This document shows, one piece after another, positions 21,014-29,204 of a stretch of 64,000 bases of DNA (positions within the stretch are counted from its first letter, which is position 1; every line of letters starts with the position of its first letter). The notes under the pieces are model-generated. The model worked only from the letters and a program-made list of their open reading frames with translations. It did no database searches and was not told the DNA's origin. This stretch comes from Aquipseudomonas alcaligenes. Lineage in GTDB: Bacteria; Pseudomonadota; Gammaproteobacteria; Pseudomonadales; Pseudomonadaceae. The translations under genes were made by a program, and so were the position numbers. The DNA is taken from positions 1 to 64,000 of the forward strand of contig NZ_QJRX01000001.1 of NCBI RefSeq assembly GCF_003205495.1, given 5' to 3'.

Positions 21014-21222
21014 CGCCCCTCTCCCGCCCTGCGGGCACCCTCTCCCCAGAGGGGTGAGGGTCATCTTCGCCCTCCTCTCCCGTTCACGGGAGAGGGGCTG
21101 GGGGAGAGGGATGCGTTGGCAAATCCCCTCTCCCGCCCTACGGGCACCCTCGGCTTCGGCATCCTGCGTCGCCCTACCTCCTGCATCCTTGCAGTCGTCT
21201 CCCCGAAGGGGCGAGGGTCATC
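21014..21222. repeat. CCCTCTCCC palindromic repeat cluster inside the ABC operon
   Basis: Two copies of the unit CCCCTCTCCCGCCCT(G/A)CGGGCACCCTC begin at about 21016 and 21124, each ending in a GGGG(T/C)GAGGGTCATC tail. In the second copy a 46-bp stretch is inserted between the two halves. Between the copies lies CTCTCCCGTTCACGGGAGAG (21075-21094), a further palindrome. Such CCCTCTCCC elements are common between Pseudomonas genes. This cluster fills most of the gap between two permease genes of one transporter. Confidence 0.8.
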
Positions 21223-21246
21223 AGTTGGCCTGCTACGCAGGCCTTT

Positions 21247-22494
21247 TTATCCCAAGCGCAGGCGACTGGCGCCCACCAGCCAGCTGTAGACCACGTAGAG
21301 CAGCATGGTGGCCAGCAGCAGCAGGCCGCCGAGGGCGGTGGCCATGCCCCAGTTGATGGTGGTGTTGGTGTAGAAGGCGACGAAGTAGCTGATCATCTGG
21401 TCGTTCGGGCTGCCCAGCAGCGCCGGGGTGATGTAGTAGCCGATGGACAGGATGAACACCAGCAGGCAGCCGGCGCCGACACCGGCCAGGGTCTGCGGGA
21501 AGTACACCCGCCAGAAGCTGGCGAAGGGGTGGCAGCCGAGCGAGATGGCGGCGCGCATGTAGGAGGGCGAGATGCCCTTCATCACGCTGAAGATCGGCAG
21601 GATCATGAACGGCAGCATGATGTGCACCATGGCCACGTAGACGCCGGTCCGGTTGAACACCAGCTGCAGCGGCTGGTCGATGATGCCCATGGCGATCAGC
21701 GCGCTGTTGATCAGGCCACCGGACTGCAGCAGCACGATCCAGGCCGCCACGCGCACCAGGATCGAAGTCCAGAAGGGCAGCAGCACCAGGATCATCAGCA
21801 GGTTGCTGGTGCGGGTCGGCAGGTTGGCCAGCAGGTAGGCCAACGGATAGGCCAGCACCAGGCACAGGGCGGTGATCACCAGCCCCATCCAGAAGGTGCG
21901 CACGAAGATATCCAGGTAGATGGCCTGGTCCGGGGTGGCGGACGCCAGCTCGCCGAGATCGTCGATCCGGTGGTCGAGGGCGGCCAGCAGGTAATAGGCC
22001 GTGAAGGCACTGCTGTTGCGGCGGATCACCTGCCAGTAGGCCGGGTCGCCCCAGCGCTCGTCGAGGTTCTCCAGGGCGTCCTTGTAGGAGGCGGGCTCCT
22101 GCTTGAACGGCAGCGCGCGGCCGGTCTTGGCCATCAGGCTGCGGTAGCCGGCCAGTTCCATGTTCAGGCGCTTGGACAGGTCGCCGATGGTCTGGTTCTT
22201 GCGCGCCTCGGCCAGGTCCAGGGCCAGGGCCCGGTACACCGGCTCTTCCGGCAGGCCGCGACCATCCCAGCTGGCGATGGACTCGACGGTGCGCGGCAGG
22301 GCCTCGACCACCTCGGGGTTCTCCACGCTCTTGTAGAGCAGGATGCCGATCGGCAGCAGGAACACCACGAAGAGGAACACCAGCAGCGGCAGGATCAGGC
22401 CCTGGGCCTTGAGCCGGTTGATGCGCTCGGCGCGGGCCAGCTTCTGCTTCAGCGTCAGGCCGGCGAATTCGGTGAGGGAAACGGTAGTGGCCAT
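21247..22494 (-). CDS. ABC transporter permease with large periplasmic insertion, PotB-like (agt locus)
   Basis: This 415-aa permease is about 130 residues longer than ordinary PotB proteins. After the first helix (about 33-53) comes a soluble stretch of roughly 140 residues (VENPEVVEALPRTVESI to about DQAIYLDIF), and only then the usual core of about five helices with the EAA loop RAAISLGCHPFASFWRVYFPQ. The insertion would face the periplasm and may help capture substrate. The start at ATG 22494 (MATTVSLTEFAGL) is chosen; the upstream frame crosses repeat DNA. Together with the PotC-like permease it forms the channel. Confidence 0.9.
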   Translation of the reverse strand: MATTVSLTEFAGLTLKQKLARAERINRLKAQGLILPLLVFLFVVFLLPIGILLYKSVENPEVVEALPRTVESIASWDGRGLPEEPVYRALALDLAEARKNQTIGDLSKRLNMELAGYRSLMAKTGRALPFKQEPASYKDALENLDERWGDPAYWQVIRRNSSAFTAYYLLAALDHRIDDLGELASATPDQAIYLDIFVRTFWMGLVITALCLVLAYPLAYLLANLPTRTSNLLMILVLLPFWTSILVRVAAWIVLLQSGGLINSALIAMGIIDQPLQLVFNRTGVYVAMVHIMLPFMILPIFSVMKGISPSYMRAAISLGCHPFASFWRVYFPQTLAGVGAGCLLVFILSIGYYITPALLGSPNDQMISYFVAFYTNTTINWGMATALGGLLLLATMLLYVVYSWLVGASRLRLG

Positions 22495-22524
22495 CGCGGG
22501 CTCCAGAGACACCGGGACAAAGCG

Positions 22525-22548
22525 CCCTCGCCCAACCGCGGGCGAGGG
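22525..22548. repeat. 9-bp stem-loop between binding-protein and permease genes
   Basis: CCCTCGCCC (22525-22533) and GGGCGAGGG (22540-22548) form a perfect 9-bp stem with a 6-nt loop. It lies in the 123-nt gap downstream of the binding-protein gene at 22618-23658. No T-tract follows, so it may stabilise the upstream mRNA or reduce read-through. Confidence 0.6.
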
Positions 22549-22617
22549 TTCGGAGGGACGGGGGAGCGCCCCTCCAACCAACTCCCCTTCACCAGGAAGG
22601 GGCACTGCACGGGATGC

Positions 22618-23658
22618 TTACTTCGCCGCCCAGGCGTTGAAGCGCTGCTCCAGCTGCTCGCCGTAGTCGGCCCAGAAGGTCACGTTCATGGCCACCTGGC
22701 CCGCGATGTTCTCCGGGGTGGTCGGCATGTCCTTGAGCAGCGCCGGGTCGAGCAGCTCGACGGCCTTCTTGTTGGCAGGGCCGTAGGCGATGTTCGAGGA
22801 GTAGACCTTCTGCTGCTCCGGCTGCACGCTGAAGGCGGCGAAGGCCTTGGCGGCGTCGGCATCCTTGGCGCCCTTCGGGATGGCCCAGGAGTCGAAATCG
22901 TAGATGCCGCCGTTCCACACCACCTTGAGGTTGCTCTCCTTCTGCACGGCGGCGATGCGGCCGTTGTAGGCGGAGCTCATGACCACGTCGCCGGAGGCGA
23001 GGAACTGCGGCGGCTGGGCGCCGGCTTCCCACCACTGGATGTGCGGCTTGATCTCGTCGAGCTTCTTGAACGCGCGGTCCTGACCTTCCTGGGTGGCGAG
23101 CACGGTGTAGACGTCCTTCGGTGCCACGCCGTCGGCCATCAGGGCGAATTCCAGGGTGTACTTGGCGCCCTTGCGCAGGCCGCGCTTGCCCGGGAACTTG
23201 GCCACGTCCCAGAAATCGGCCCAGCTGGCCGGGGCGGCGGAGAGCTTGTCGGCGTTGTAGGCGAGCACCGTGGACCAGACGAAGAAGCCCACGCCGCACG
23301 GCTGGATGGCGCCTTCGATGAAGTCGTCGGGATTGCCGAACAGGGCCGGGTCGAGCTCCTCGAACAGGCCCTCGTCGCAGCCGCGGGACAGCTCCGGCGA
23401 CTCCACTTCGACCAGGTGCCAGGACACGCTGTTGGTGTCGACCATGGCCTTGACCTTGGCCATCTCGCCGTTGTACTCGCCGGCGATGATCTTGCCTTTG
23501 CCGGCCGCTTCCCACGGCTGGTAGAAGGCCTTGGTCTGGGCGTCCTTGTTGGCGCCACCGAAGGAGATCACCGTCAGGTCGGCGGCCATCGCCTGGGCTG
23601 CACCGAGCAGGCCGAGGGCCAGGGCGCTGTGGCGGAAGATGCTGCGGATGTTGCTCAT
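22618..23658 (-). CDS. periplasmic binding protein of the agt ABC transporter
   Basis: This 346-aa family 1 (PotD-like) solute-binding protein has a signal peptide ending about AAQAMA (residues 20-25) before ADLTVISFGGANKDAQ. Conserved segments include GVGFFVWSTVLAYN, WADFWDVAKFPGKRGLR, VVMSSAYNGR and WNGGIYDFDSWAIPKG. The ATG at 23658 has GGAG about 9 nt upstream. It is a clear paralogue of the protein at 24950-25975, on the other side of the ATPase gene. Substrate is not provable from sequence; the P. aeruginosa locus handles 4-aminobutyrate and 5-aminovalerate. Confidence 0.9.
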   Translation of the reverse strand: MSNIRSIFRHSALALGLLGAAQAMAADLTVISFGGANKDAQTKAFYQPWEAAGKGKIIAGEYNGEMAKVKAMVDTNSVSWHLVEVESPELSRGCDEGLFEELDPALFGNPDDFIEGAIQPCGVGFFVWSTVLAYNADKLSAAPASWADFWDVAKFPGKRGLRKGAKYTLEFALMADGVAPKDVYTVLATQEGQDRAFKKLDEIKPHIQWWEAGAQPPQFLASGDVVMSSAYNGRIAAVQKESNLKVVWNGGIYDFDSWAIPKGAKDADAAKAFAAFSVQPEQQKVYSSNIAYGPANKKAVELLDPALLKDMPTTPENIAGQVAMNVTFWADYGEQLEQRFNAWAAK

Positions 23659-23701
23659 TGTTGTTTTCTCCACTGTGCAGGGTTGGTAATGCCTGGCGCC
23701 G

Positions 23702-24811
23702 TCACTCGACGATCAGAGGGTCTAGCGCCCTTACGTGCTCCACATGCCAGCCGAGCGGCACCACGTCGCCCACGCCCAGGGCGGGATCGAGTTCGGCGAT
23801 CGGCTGTTTGACGAAGAAGTTGGGGTTGCCGCAGACCTCCATGCGGATGCGCACGTGGTCGCCCAGATAGATGAATTCGGCCACCCGGCCGCTGAAGCGG
23901 TTGGCGCAGCTCTCGCTGGCGCCGTTGATGCGCACCCGCTCGGGACGGATCGACAGGCTGACCGGCTCGCCCGGCGCGCCGACCTTCACCGCCAGCGCCT
24001 GCACCTGCTCGCCACGGGCGGTGCGCACGGTGCAGCGCTCGCCGTCGCGGCTGACCAGCTCGCCGGCCAGGCGGTTGTTCTCGCCGATGAACTGGGCGAC
24101 GAAGGTGTTGCTCGGCGCCTCGTAGAGGTCGCGCGGTGGGGCGATCTGCTGGATCTCGCCCTGGTGGAACACCGCCACCCGGTCGGACATGGTCAGCGCC
24201 TCGCCCTGGTCGTGGGTCACGTAGACCACGGTCACGCCCAGGCGCTGGTGGATGTGCTTGATCTCCATCTGCATGTGCTCGCGCAGCTGCTTGTCCAGCG
24301 CGCCGAGCGGCTCGTCCATCAGCACCAGCTGCGGCTCGAACACCAGGGCGCGGGCCAGCGCCACGCGCTGCTGCTGGCCACCGGAGAGCTGCGCCGGGTA
24401 GCGGTGGCGGAAGTTGTCCAGCTGCACCATGGACAGCGCGCGCTTGACCCGCTCGGTGACATCGGTCTTGTTCATGCCGCGCACGGTCAGCGGGAAGGCC
24501 AGGTTCTCGGCCACCGTCATGTGCGGGAACAGCGCGTAGTTCTGGAACACCATGCCGATGTCGCGCTTGTGCGGCGGCACGTTGTTGATGGCGCGCCCAG
24601 CCAGGAGTATCTCGCCGGCGGTGGGCGTCTCGAAGCCGGCCAGCATCATCAGGCTGGTGGTCTTGCCGGAGCCGGACGGCCCGAGCAGGGTGAGGAACTC
24701 GCCCTTGCGGATGTCCAGGTTGAGGTCTTTGACGATCAGGCTTTCGCCGTCGTAGCTCTTCTGCACGCCCTTGAAGCTGACGAGCACGTCGCTGGAAACA
24801 TTCTCGGCCAT
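23702..24811 (-). CDS. ABC transporter ATPase, PotA-like (agt locus)
   Basis: This 369-aa ATPase powers the transporter. Walker A is GPSGSGKTT, the Q-loop is VFQNYALFPHM, the signature is LSGGQQQRVALARAL, Walker B is LVLMDEPLGALD and the switch His is in VTHDQGEA. The C-terminal part (about 280-369) is a TOBE/MOP-like regulatory domain. The ATG at 24811 follows an AAGGTG ribosome-binding site. It lies between the two binding-protein genes and 43 nt before the second one. Confidence 0.95.
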   Translation of the reverse strand: MAENVSSDVLVSFKGVQKSYDGESLIVKDLNLDIRKGEFLTLLGPSGSGKTTSLMMLAGFETPTAGEILLAGRAINNVPPHKRDIGMVFQNYALFPHMTVAENLAFPLTVRGMNKTDVTERVKRALSMVQLDNFRHRYPAQLSGGQQQRVALARALVFEPQLVLMDEPLGALDKQLREHMQMEIKHIHQRLGVTVVYVTHDQGEALTMSDRVAVFHQGEIQQIAPPRDLYEAPSNTFVAQFIGENNRLAGELVSRDGERCTVRTARGEQVQALAVKVGAPGEPVSLSIRPERVRINGASESCANRFSGRVAEFIYLGDHVRIRMEVCGNPNFFVKQPIAELDPALGVGDVVPLGWHVEHVRALDPLIVE

Positions 24812-24914
24812 CACCACACCTTTGTTCTTGTTGCCGTGCACTAAGACTAGAAAGCCAGGCGGCCGGCGCAAATCGGGCGGTATGAGAGATTGCTATAAGG
24901 CTTGCGGAGGAGGC

Positions 24915-24936
24915 GTTGTAGGGATCGCCCTACAAC
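24915..24936. repeat. 9-bp perfect hairpin after the first binding-protein gene
   Basis: GTTGTAGGG (24915-24923) and CCCTACAAC (24928-24936) form a perfect stem with a 4-nt loop, 13 nt past the stop of the gene ending at 24950. There is no T-tract. It sits in the 138-nt gap before the ATPase gene and could protect or partially end the upstream message. Confidence 0.6.
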
Positions 24937-24949
24937 ACCCGAGACTGGA

Positions 24950-25975
24950 TCAGCGTTTGGCCCAGCGAGCGAAGCGCTCCTCCAGGGCGGCGCCGTTGGC
25001 CGCCCAGAAGGCGGCATCCGTGCCCACGCCGCCTGCCAGGTTGGCCGGGGCGGTGGGCAGGTTGGCGCTGACGCCGGGGTCCAGCGCGGCGATGGCCTGG
25101 CGGTTGACCGGGCCGTAGGCGATCTTCTCGGCGAAGCGGCGCTGCGGCTCCACCTGGCTGGCGAAGGCGACGAAGCGGCGCGCCTGCTCGGCCTTGGCAA
25201 TGCCCTTGGGCAGGGCCCAGTAGTCGAAGTCGTAGATGCCGCCGTTCCAGCTCAGCGCCAGCTGCGGCTGCTCGCTCTGGGCGGCGGCGACCCGGCCGTT
25301 GTAGGCCGAGCTCATCACCACGCGGCCATCACCGAGCAGACGGATCGGCTCCACGCCGGTCTTCCACCAGTGCAACTGCGGTTTGATCTGATCGAGTTTG
25401 CGGAAGGCACGATCCTGGCCCTCGGCACTGGCCAGCACCCGGTACACGTCCTTGGCCGGCACGCCGTCGGCCATCAGGGCGAACTCCAGGTTGTACTTGG
25501 CGCCCCAGCGCAGGGCGCGCTTGCCGGGGAAGCGCTGGGTATCCCAGAAATCGGCCCAGCTCTGCGGCGCGGCCTTGAGCTTGCTGCCGTTGTAGGCCAG
25601 CACCGTGGACCAGACGAAGATACCGACGCCGCAGGGCTGCACGGCACCGGGCAGGAAATCGGCGGCATCGCCGAGCAGGCTGGCGTCGAAGCGCTCGAAC
25701 AGGCCTTCCTCGCAACCGCGCGCCAGCTCGGGCGCCTCCACCTCGACCACGTCCCAGGACACGTGGCTGAGCTGCACCATCTTGCGCAGCTTGGCCAGGT
25801 CGCCATTGTAGGAACCGTGCACCACGCTGGTCCCGCTGGCCTGCTTGAAGGGTTCGTAGAAGGCGGCGCGCTGCGCCTCCTTGTTGGCCCCGCCGAAGGA
25901 AATCACCGTCACGTAGTCGGCGTGGGCCGGCAGCGCGGCCGCCAGCAGACCGCCGGCCAGGTACTTCTTGTACAT
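24950..25975 (-). CDS. second periplasmic binding protein of the agt ABC transporter
   Basis: This 341-aa PotD-like solute-binding protein has a short signal peptide (MYKKYLAGGLLAAALPAHA, then DYVTVISFGGANKEAQ). It shares most segments with its paralogue at 22618-23658, including QPCGVGIFVWSTVLAYNG, WADFWDTQRFPGKRALR, VVMSSAYNGRVA and WNGGIYDFDYWALPKG. The ATG at 25975 follows GGGGGAG; an in-frame ATG 12 nt upstream is possible. It lies 125 nt downstream of agtR, and that gap presumably holds the transporter promoter. Confidence 0.9.
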   Translation of the reverse strand: MYKKYLAGGLLAAALPAHADYVTVISFGGANKEAQRAAFYEPFKQASGTSVVHGSYNGDLAKLRKMVQLSHVSWDVVEVEAPELARGCEEGLFERFDASLLGDAADFLPGAVQPCGVGIFVWSTVLAYNGSKLKAAPQSWADFWDTQRFPGKRALRWGAKYNLEFALMADGVPAKDVYRVLASAEGQDRAFRKLDQIKPQLHWWKTGVEPIRLLGDGRVVMSSAYNGRVAAAQSEQPQLALSWNGGIYDFDYWALPKGIAKAEQARRFVAFASQVEPQRRFAEKIAYGPVNRQAIAALDPGVSANLPTAPANLAGGVGTDAAFWAANGAALEERFARWAKR

Positions 25976-26100
25976 CTTCTCCCCCATTACATCGATACCC
26001 ATGACCTGGGCAAAAGCGCACGCCAGAGCGGCCGCACGAAAGGTGACCAATCAGCCACGAAGCGACCAGGATGTAAAGGGAAGGTTGTGCGGAGCCTGTC

Positions 26101-26730
26101 TCAGATCAACTTGTGCTCGACCGCGTACTTCACCAGATCGGCCACCGAGTGCAGGTTGAGCTTCTGCATCAGGCGCGCCTTGTGGGTGCTGACGGTCTTG
26201 CTGCTGACCGACAGATGCTGGGCGATCTCGTTGACACCCTCGCCACGCACCAGACGCTCGAACACCGAGAACTCGCGCTCGGAGAGCAGCGAATGCGGCG
26301 GTCGCGAGTCGGTCAGGCCGACCTCGAAGACCATGCGGTCGGCCAGCTCCGGGTCGATGTAGCGCCCGCCGCTGGCGACCTTGCGGATGGCGGTGAGCAG
26401 CAGCGCCGGGTCGCTGTCCTTGGTGGCATAGCCGGCCGCGCCGATCTTCAGGGCGCGGGCGGCCATCTGCGCCTCGTCGTGCATGGACAGCACCAGCACC
26501 GCCGGTGGGTTGCTCAGCGCGCGAATCCGCGGGATGGCTTCCAGGCCGTTGACCCCGGGCATGGAGATATCCAGCAGCACCACCTCGCAGGGGGTATGGC
26601 GCAGGGTTTCCAGCAGCTGCTCGCCGTTGCAGGCCTCGCCGGCCACCGTCAGGTCCTTGGCCAGGCCGATCAGCTGCTTGATGCCCTCGCGAACGATGGT
26701 GTGGTCTTCGGCCACCAGTACTCGAATCAC
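26101..26730 (-). CDS. agtR: response regulator AgtR (NarL/LuxR type)
   Basis: This 209-aa regulator has a receiver domain with E8-D9, the phosphoacceptor D54 in VVLLDISMPG, and K104 in ATKDSD. A LuxR-type helix-turn-helix follows (LSEREFSVFERLVRGEGVN, then HLSVSSKTVSTHKARLMQKL). P. aeruginosa AgtR (PA0601) controls the neighbouring transporter genes and is linked to sensing of peptidoglycan-derived signals. Its start overlaps the agtS stop by 4 nt, so the pair is translationally coupled. Confidence 0.9.
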   Translation of the reverse strand: MIRVLVAEDHTIVREGIKQLIGLAKDLTVAGEACNGEQLLETLRHTPCEVVLLDISMPGVNGLEAIPRIRALSNPPAVLVLSMHDEAQMAARALKIGAAGYATKDSDPALLLTAIRKVASGGRYIDPELADRMVFEVGLTDSRPPHSLLSEREFSVFERLVRGEGVNEIAQHLSVSSKTVSTHKARLMQKLNLHSVADLVKYAVEHKLI

Positions 26731-29120
26731 GCTGCCACCTCTTCATCCAGTGCCACCCGCACCACCAGCGTGGTGCCCTCGCCCGGGACGCTGTCCAGCG
26801 CCAGGCTACCGCCGAGCATCAGCACGCGCTCGCGCATGCCGACCAGGCCGAAGGATTGTGCGCGCTGCGCCTGCGCATCGAAACCCCGACCATCGTCACT
26901 GACGCGCAGGCACAGCTCGCCGTCCTGCACCTCCAGGGCGATTTCCACCGTGTGCGCCTGGGCGTGGCGCAACACGTTGGTCAGCGCCTCCTGCAGCACG
27001 CGGAACAGGCCGATGGCCTTGGCGTCGGAGAGCACCGGCAACTGCTCCGGCACCTGCACCAGGCAGGGAATGCCGCTGCGCGCCTCGAAGCGCCGCGCCT
27101 GCCATTCGATGGCCGAGGCGATGCCGGCATCGAGGATCGGCGGGCGCAGCGCGGTGGCCACGTCGCGCACCAGCTGGAACAGGTTGGCGATCAGCTTCTT
27201 CATGCTGTCCAGGCGCGCCTGCAGGCCGGGGTCGAGGCCGGCGTAGGCCAGCTCGCACATGGAGGTCTCCAGCTTGAGCACGGTCAGCACCTGGCCCAGC
27301 TCGTCGTGCACCTCGCGGGCGATACGCGCCTTCTCCTCCTCGCGCACGCTCTCCAGGTGCGCCGACAGCTCGCGCAGCTGGGCGCGCGACTCGGCCAGTT
27401 CCAGCTCGATGGCCTTGTTGTCGCTGATGTCCCACACCACGCCGTCCCACACCACATGCTCATCGCTCAGCTGGCGGGCACTGGCCTTGATGTCGGCCCA
27501 GCGCACGCGGCCGTCGCGGGTGAGGATGCGGCCCTGCCACTGCCAGTCGCTGGCCGCCTCGATGGCCGCGTCCTGGGTGGCGTGGTAGGCGGCGCGATCC
27601 TCCGGGTGGACCAGGCTGCGGATGCCGAAGTCGGCCGCCATGATGGTCGCCGGCGGGTAGCCGACCAGCTGCTCGCTGCCCTCGCTGATGAAGGCGAAGT
27701 CCACCAGCGCCCCCGGGCGCGGGCGCTCCAGGCGGAACACCAGGCCGGGCACGTTGCCGGCGATGCCCTTGAGGCGCGCCTCGCTCTCTTCCAGGGCGGC
27801 GCGGGCACGGCGCCGCTCGGTGACATCGGTGAGGTAGACCACCAGGTACTCGGCCTCGCGAAAGCGCAGGAACCCCAGGCTCACGTCGGCCGGCATCCAG
27901 CTGCCGTCGGCACGCCGGCAGTTGCTCTCGAAGCTCAGCGCACCCTCCTCGTGCTGACGCACGCGCTTCCACAGGTTGAGCCAGCGATCCATGCCCAGGC
28001 CCGGCTCGAACTCCTGCAGCGGCCGGTCGACCATGGCCGCTGGCAGGTAGCCGAGCATTTCGGCCACCGCCTGGTTGGCGTAGCGCACCCGGCTGTCCCA
28101 GTTGACCCAGAGGATGCCTACGGTGCTGTGGTCGAGGGAGAACTGCGCCAGGCGCAGGGCCTCCTCGGCCACCTCGCGCTGGGCCAGGGTCTGCCGCGCT
28201 TCCAGCAGGCGCTTCTCCAGGCGCCCGCGCTGGCGCCGCAGCACGCTGAGGAGGAGGATGCAGAACGCCAGCAGCAGGCCGAGCAGGATGCTCAGGTTGC
28301 GCCAGAACAGAGGGGATTCGCCGAGCCCCGGCTTCTTCGCCGTCAGCCAGCGCTGCTGCAACTGCTCCAGCTGCTCGGCCGGCAGCTGGCGCAGGCCGGC
28401 GTCAAGGATGGCGCCCAGCTCGGGCCAGTCACGGCGGGTGCCGAAGCGCAGCAGCTGGGGCAGGCCGACGTCGGCAATGATCGCCAGGCGCGAGTAGTCG
28501 CTCTCCTGGCTCAGGCGGCTGAGCTGCGCCTGGTCCACCACCGCGTAGCGCGCACGCTGCTCGATAACCGCCTGCAGGGCCTGGCGCGCCGAGGGCTGCG
28601 GTTGCAGGTGCAGGTTGAAGTAGTTGCCGCGCAGGTAGTCGGCCACCGCGCTGGGCACGCGCACGGCGATCGGCTCACGCTCGCCCAGGCGCTCCAGCTC
28701 CACGCTCACCTCGCCCAGACGCTCGCCCACCAGCAGATGGGGGATGCGCAGGTAGGGGTCGCTGTAATGCCACAGACGCAGGCCGGCGGGGGTCTGCGTC
28801 TGGCCCGGGGCGAAGTCGATGCGTCCCTCGCGCAGGGCCTGCTCCAGCGCGGCCTGGGTGTCGAAGCTGCGCCAGCTCAGCGCCACGCCGAGCGACTTGG
28901 CCAGGGTCTCGGTCAGCTCCACGTTGAGCCCGCCCAGCTGCTGCTGGCGCCGCTGGTATTCGGCATAGGGTGCCTGCAGCACCACCCCGGCGCGCAGCCG
29001 CGGATGCTCGGCCAGCCAGGCGCGCTGGGCGGCGTCCAGCTCGGCCGCCTGGCCCGCCAGCGGGCACAGCAGCAACAGCCAACAAAGCACTCGAAGCAGG
29101 CGCACGGCATCCATCCACAT
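26727..29120 (-). CDS. agtS: hybrid-input sensor histidine kinase AgtS
   Basis: This 797-aa inner-membrane kinase reads a periplasmic ligand for AgtR. Order of parts: signal peptide (about 1-25), bacterial solute-binding (SBP_bac_3/venus flytrap) sensor domain (about 28-260), a membrane helix (about 270-292), two PAS domains (about 315-435 and 440-565), a HisKA_3 dimerisation helix with the phospho-His in REVHDELGQVLTVLKLE, and a HATPase with RVSDDGRGFD and GLVGMRERVLMLGG. The start at 29120 (MWMDAVRLLRV) or the ATG 6 nt downstream are both plausible. It is divergent from the DUF3530 gene. Confidence 0.9.
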   Translation of the reverse strand: MWMDAVRLLRVLCWLLLLCPLAGQAAELDAAQRAWLAEHPRLRAGVVLQAPYAEYQRRQQQLGGLNVELTETLAKSLGVALSWRSFDTQAALEQALREGRIDFAPGQTQTPAGLRLWHYSDPYLRIPHLLVGERLGEVSVELERLGEREPIAVRVPSAVADYLRGNYFNLHLQPQPSARQALQAVIEQRARYAVVDQAQLSRLSQESDYSRLAIIADVGLPQLLRFGTRRDWPELGAILDAGLRQLPAEQLEQLQQRWLTAKKPGLGESPLFWRNLSILLGLLLAFCILLLSVLRRQRGRLEKRLLEARQTLAQREVAEEALRLAQFSLDHSTVGILWVNWDSRVRYANQAVAEMLGYLPAAMVDRPLQEFEPGLGMDRWLNLWKRVRQHEEGALSFESNCRRADGSWMPADVSLGFLRFREAEYLVVYLTDVTERRRARAALEESEARLKGIAGNVPGLVFRLERPRPGALVDFAFISEGSEQLVGYPPATIMAADFGIRSLVHPEDRAAYHATQDAAIEAASDWQWQGRILTRDGRVRWADIKASARQLSDEHVVWDGVVWDISDNKAIELELAESRAQLRELSAHLESVREEEKARIAREVHDELGQVLTVLKLETSMCELAYAGLDPGLQARLDSMKKLIANLFQLVRDVATALRPPILDAGIASAIEWQARRFEARSGIPCLVQVPEQLPVLSDAKAIGLFRVLQEALTNVLRHAQAHTVEIALEVQDGELCLRVSDDGRGFDAQAQRAQSFGLVGMRERVLMLGGSLALDSVPGEGTTLVVRVALDEEVAA

Positions 29121-29204
29121 CTATCAAGCCTCTCCCTACCTTACCTGACAAAGCGCGACGAAGCGCTTAGGCTGCTGAAACCATCCCCCATGTGAAGTGC
29201 TGAG

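Noticed and set aside
24902-26362. Long plus-strand open frame opposite the binding-protein gene
   Set aside because: It has no recognisable domain, is rich in Ala/Gly/His/Gln as expected from the complement of a GC-rich gene, and lies across a well-supported minus-strand gene.
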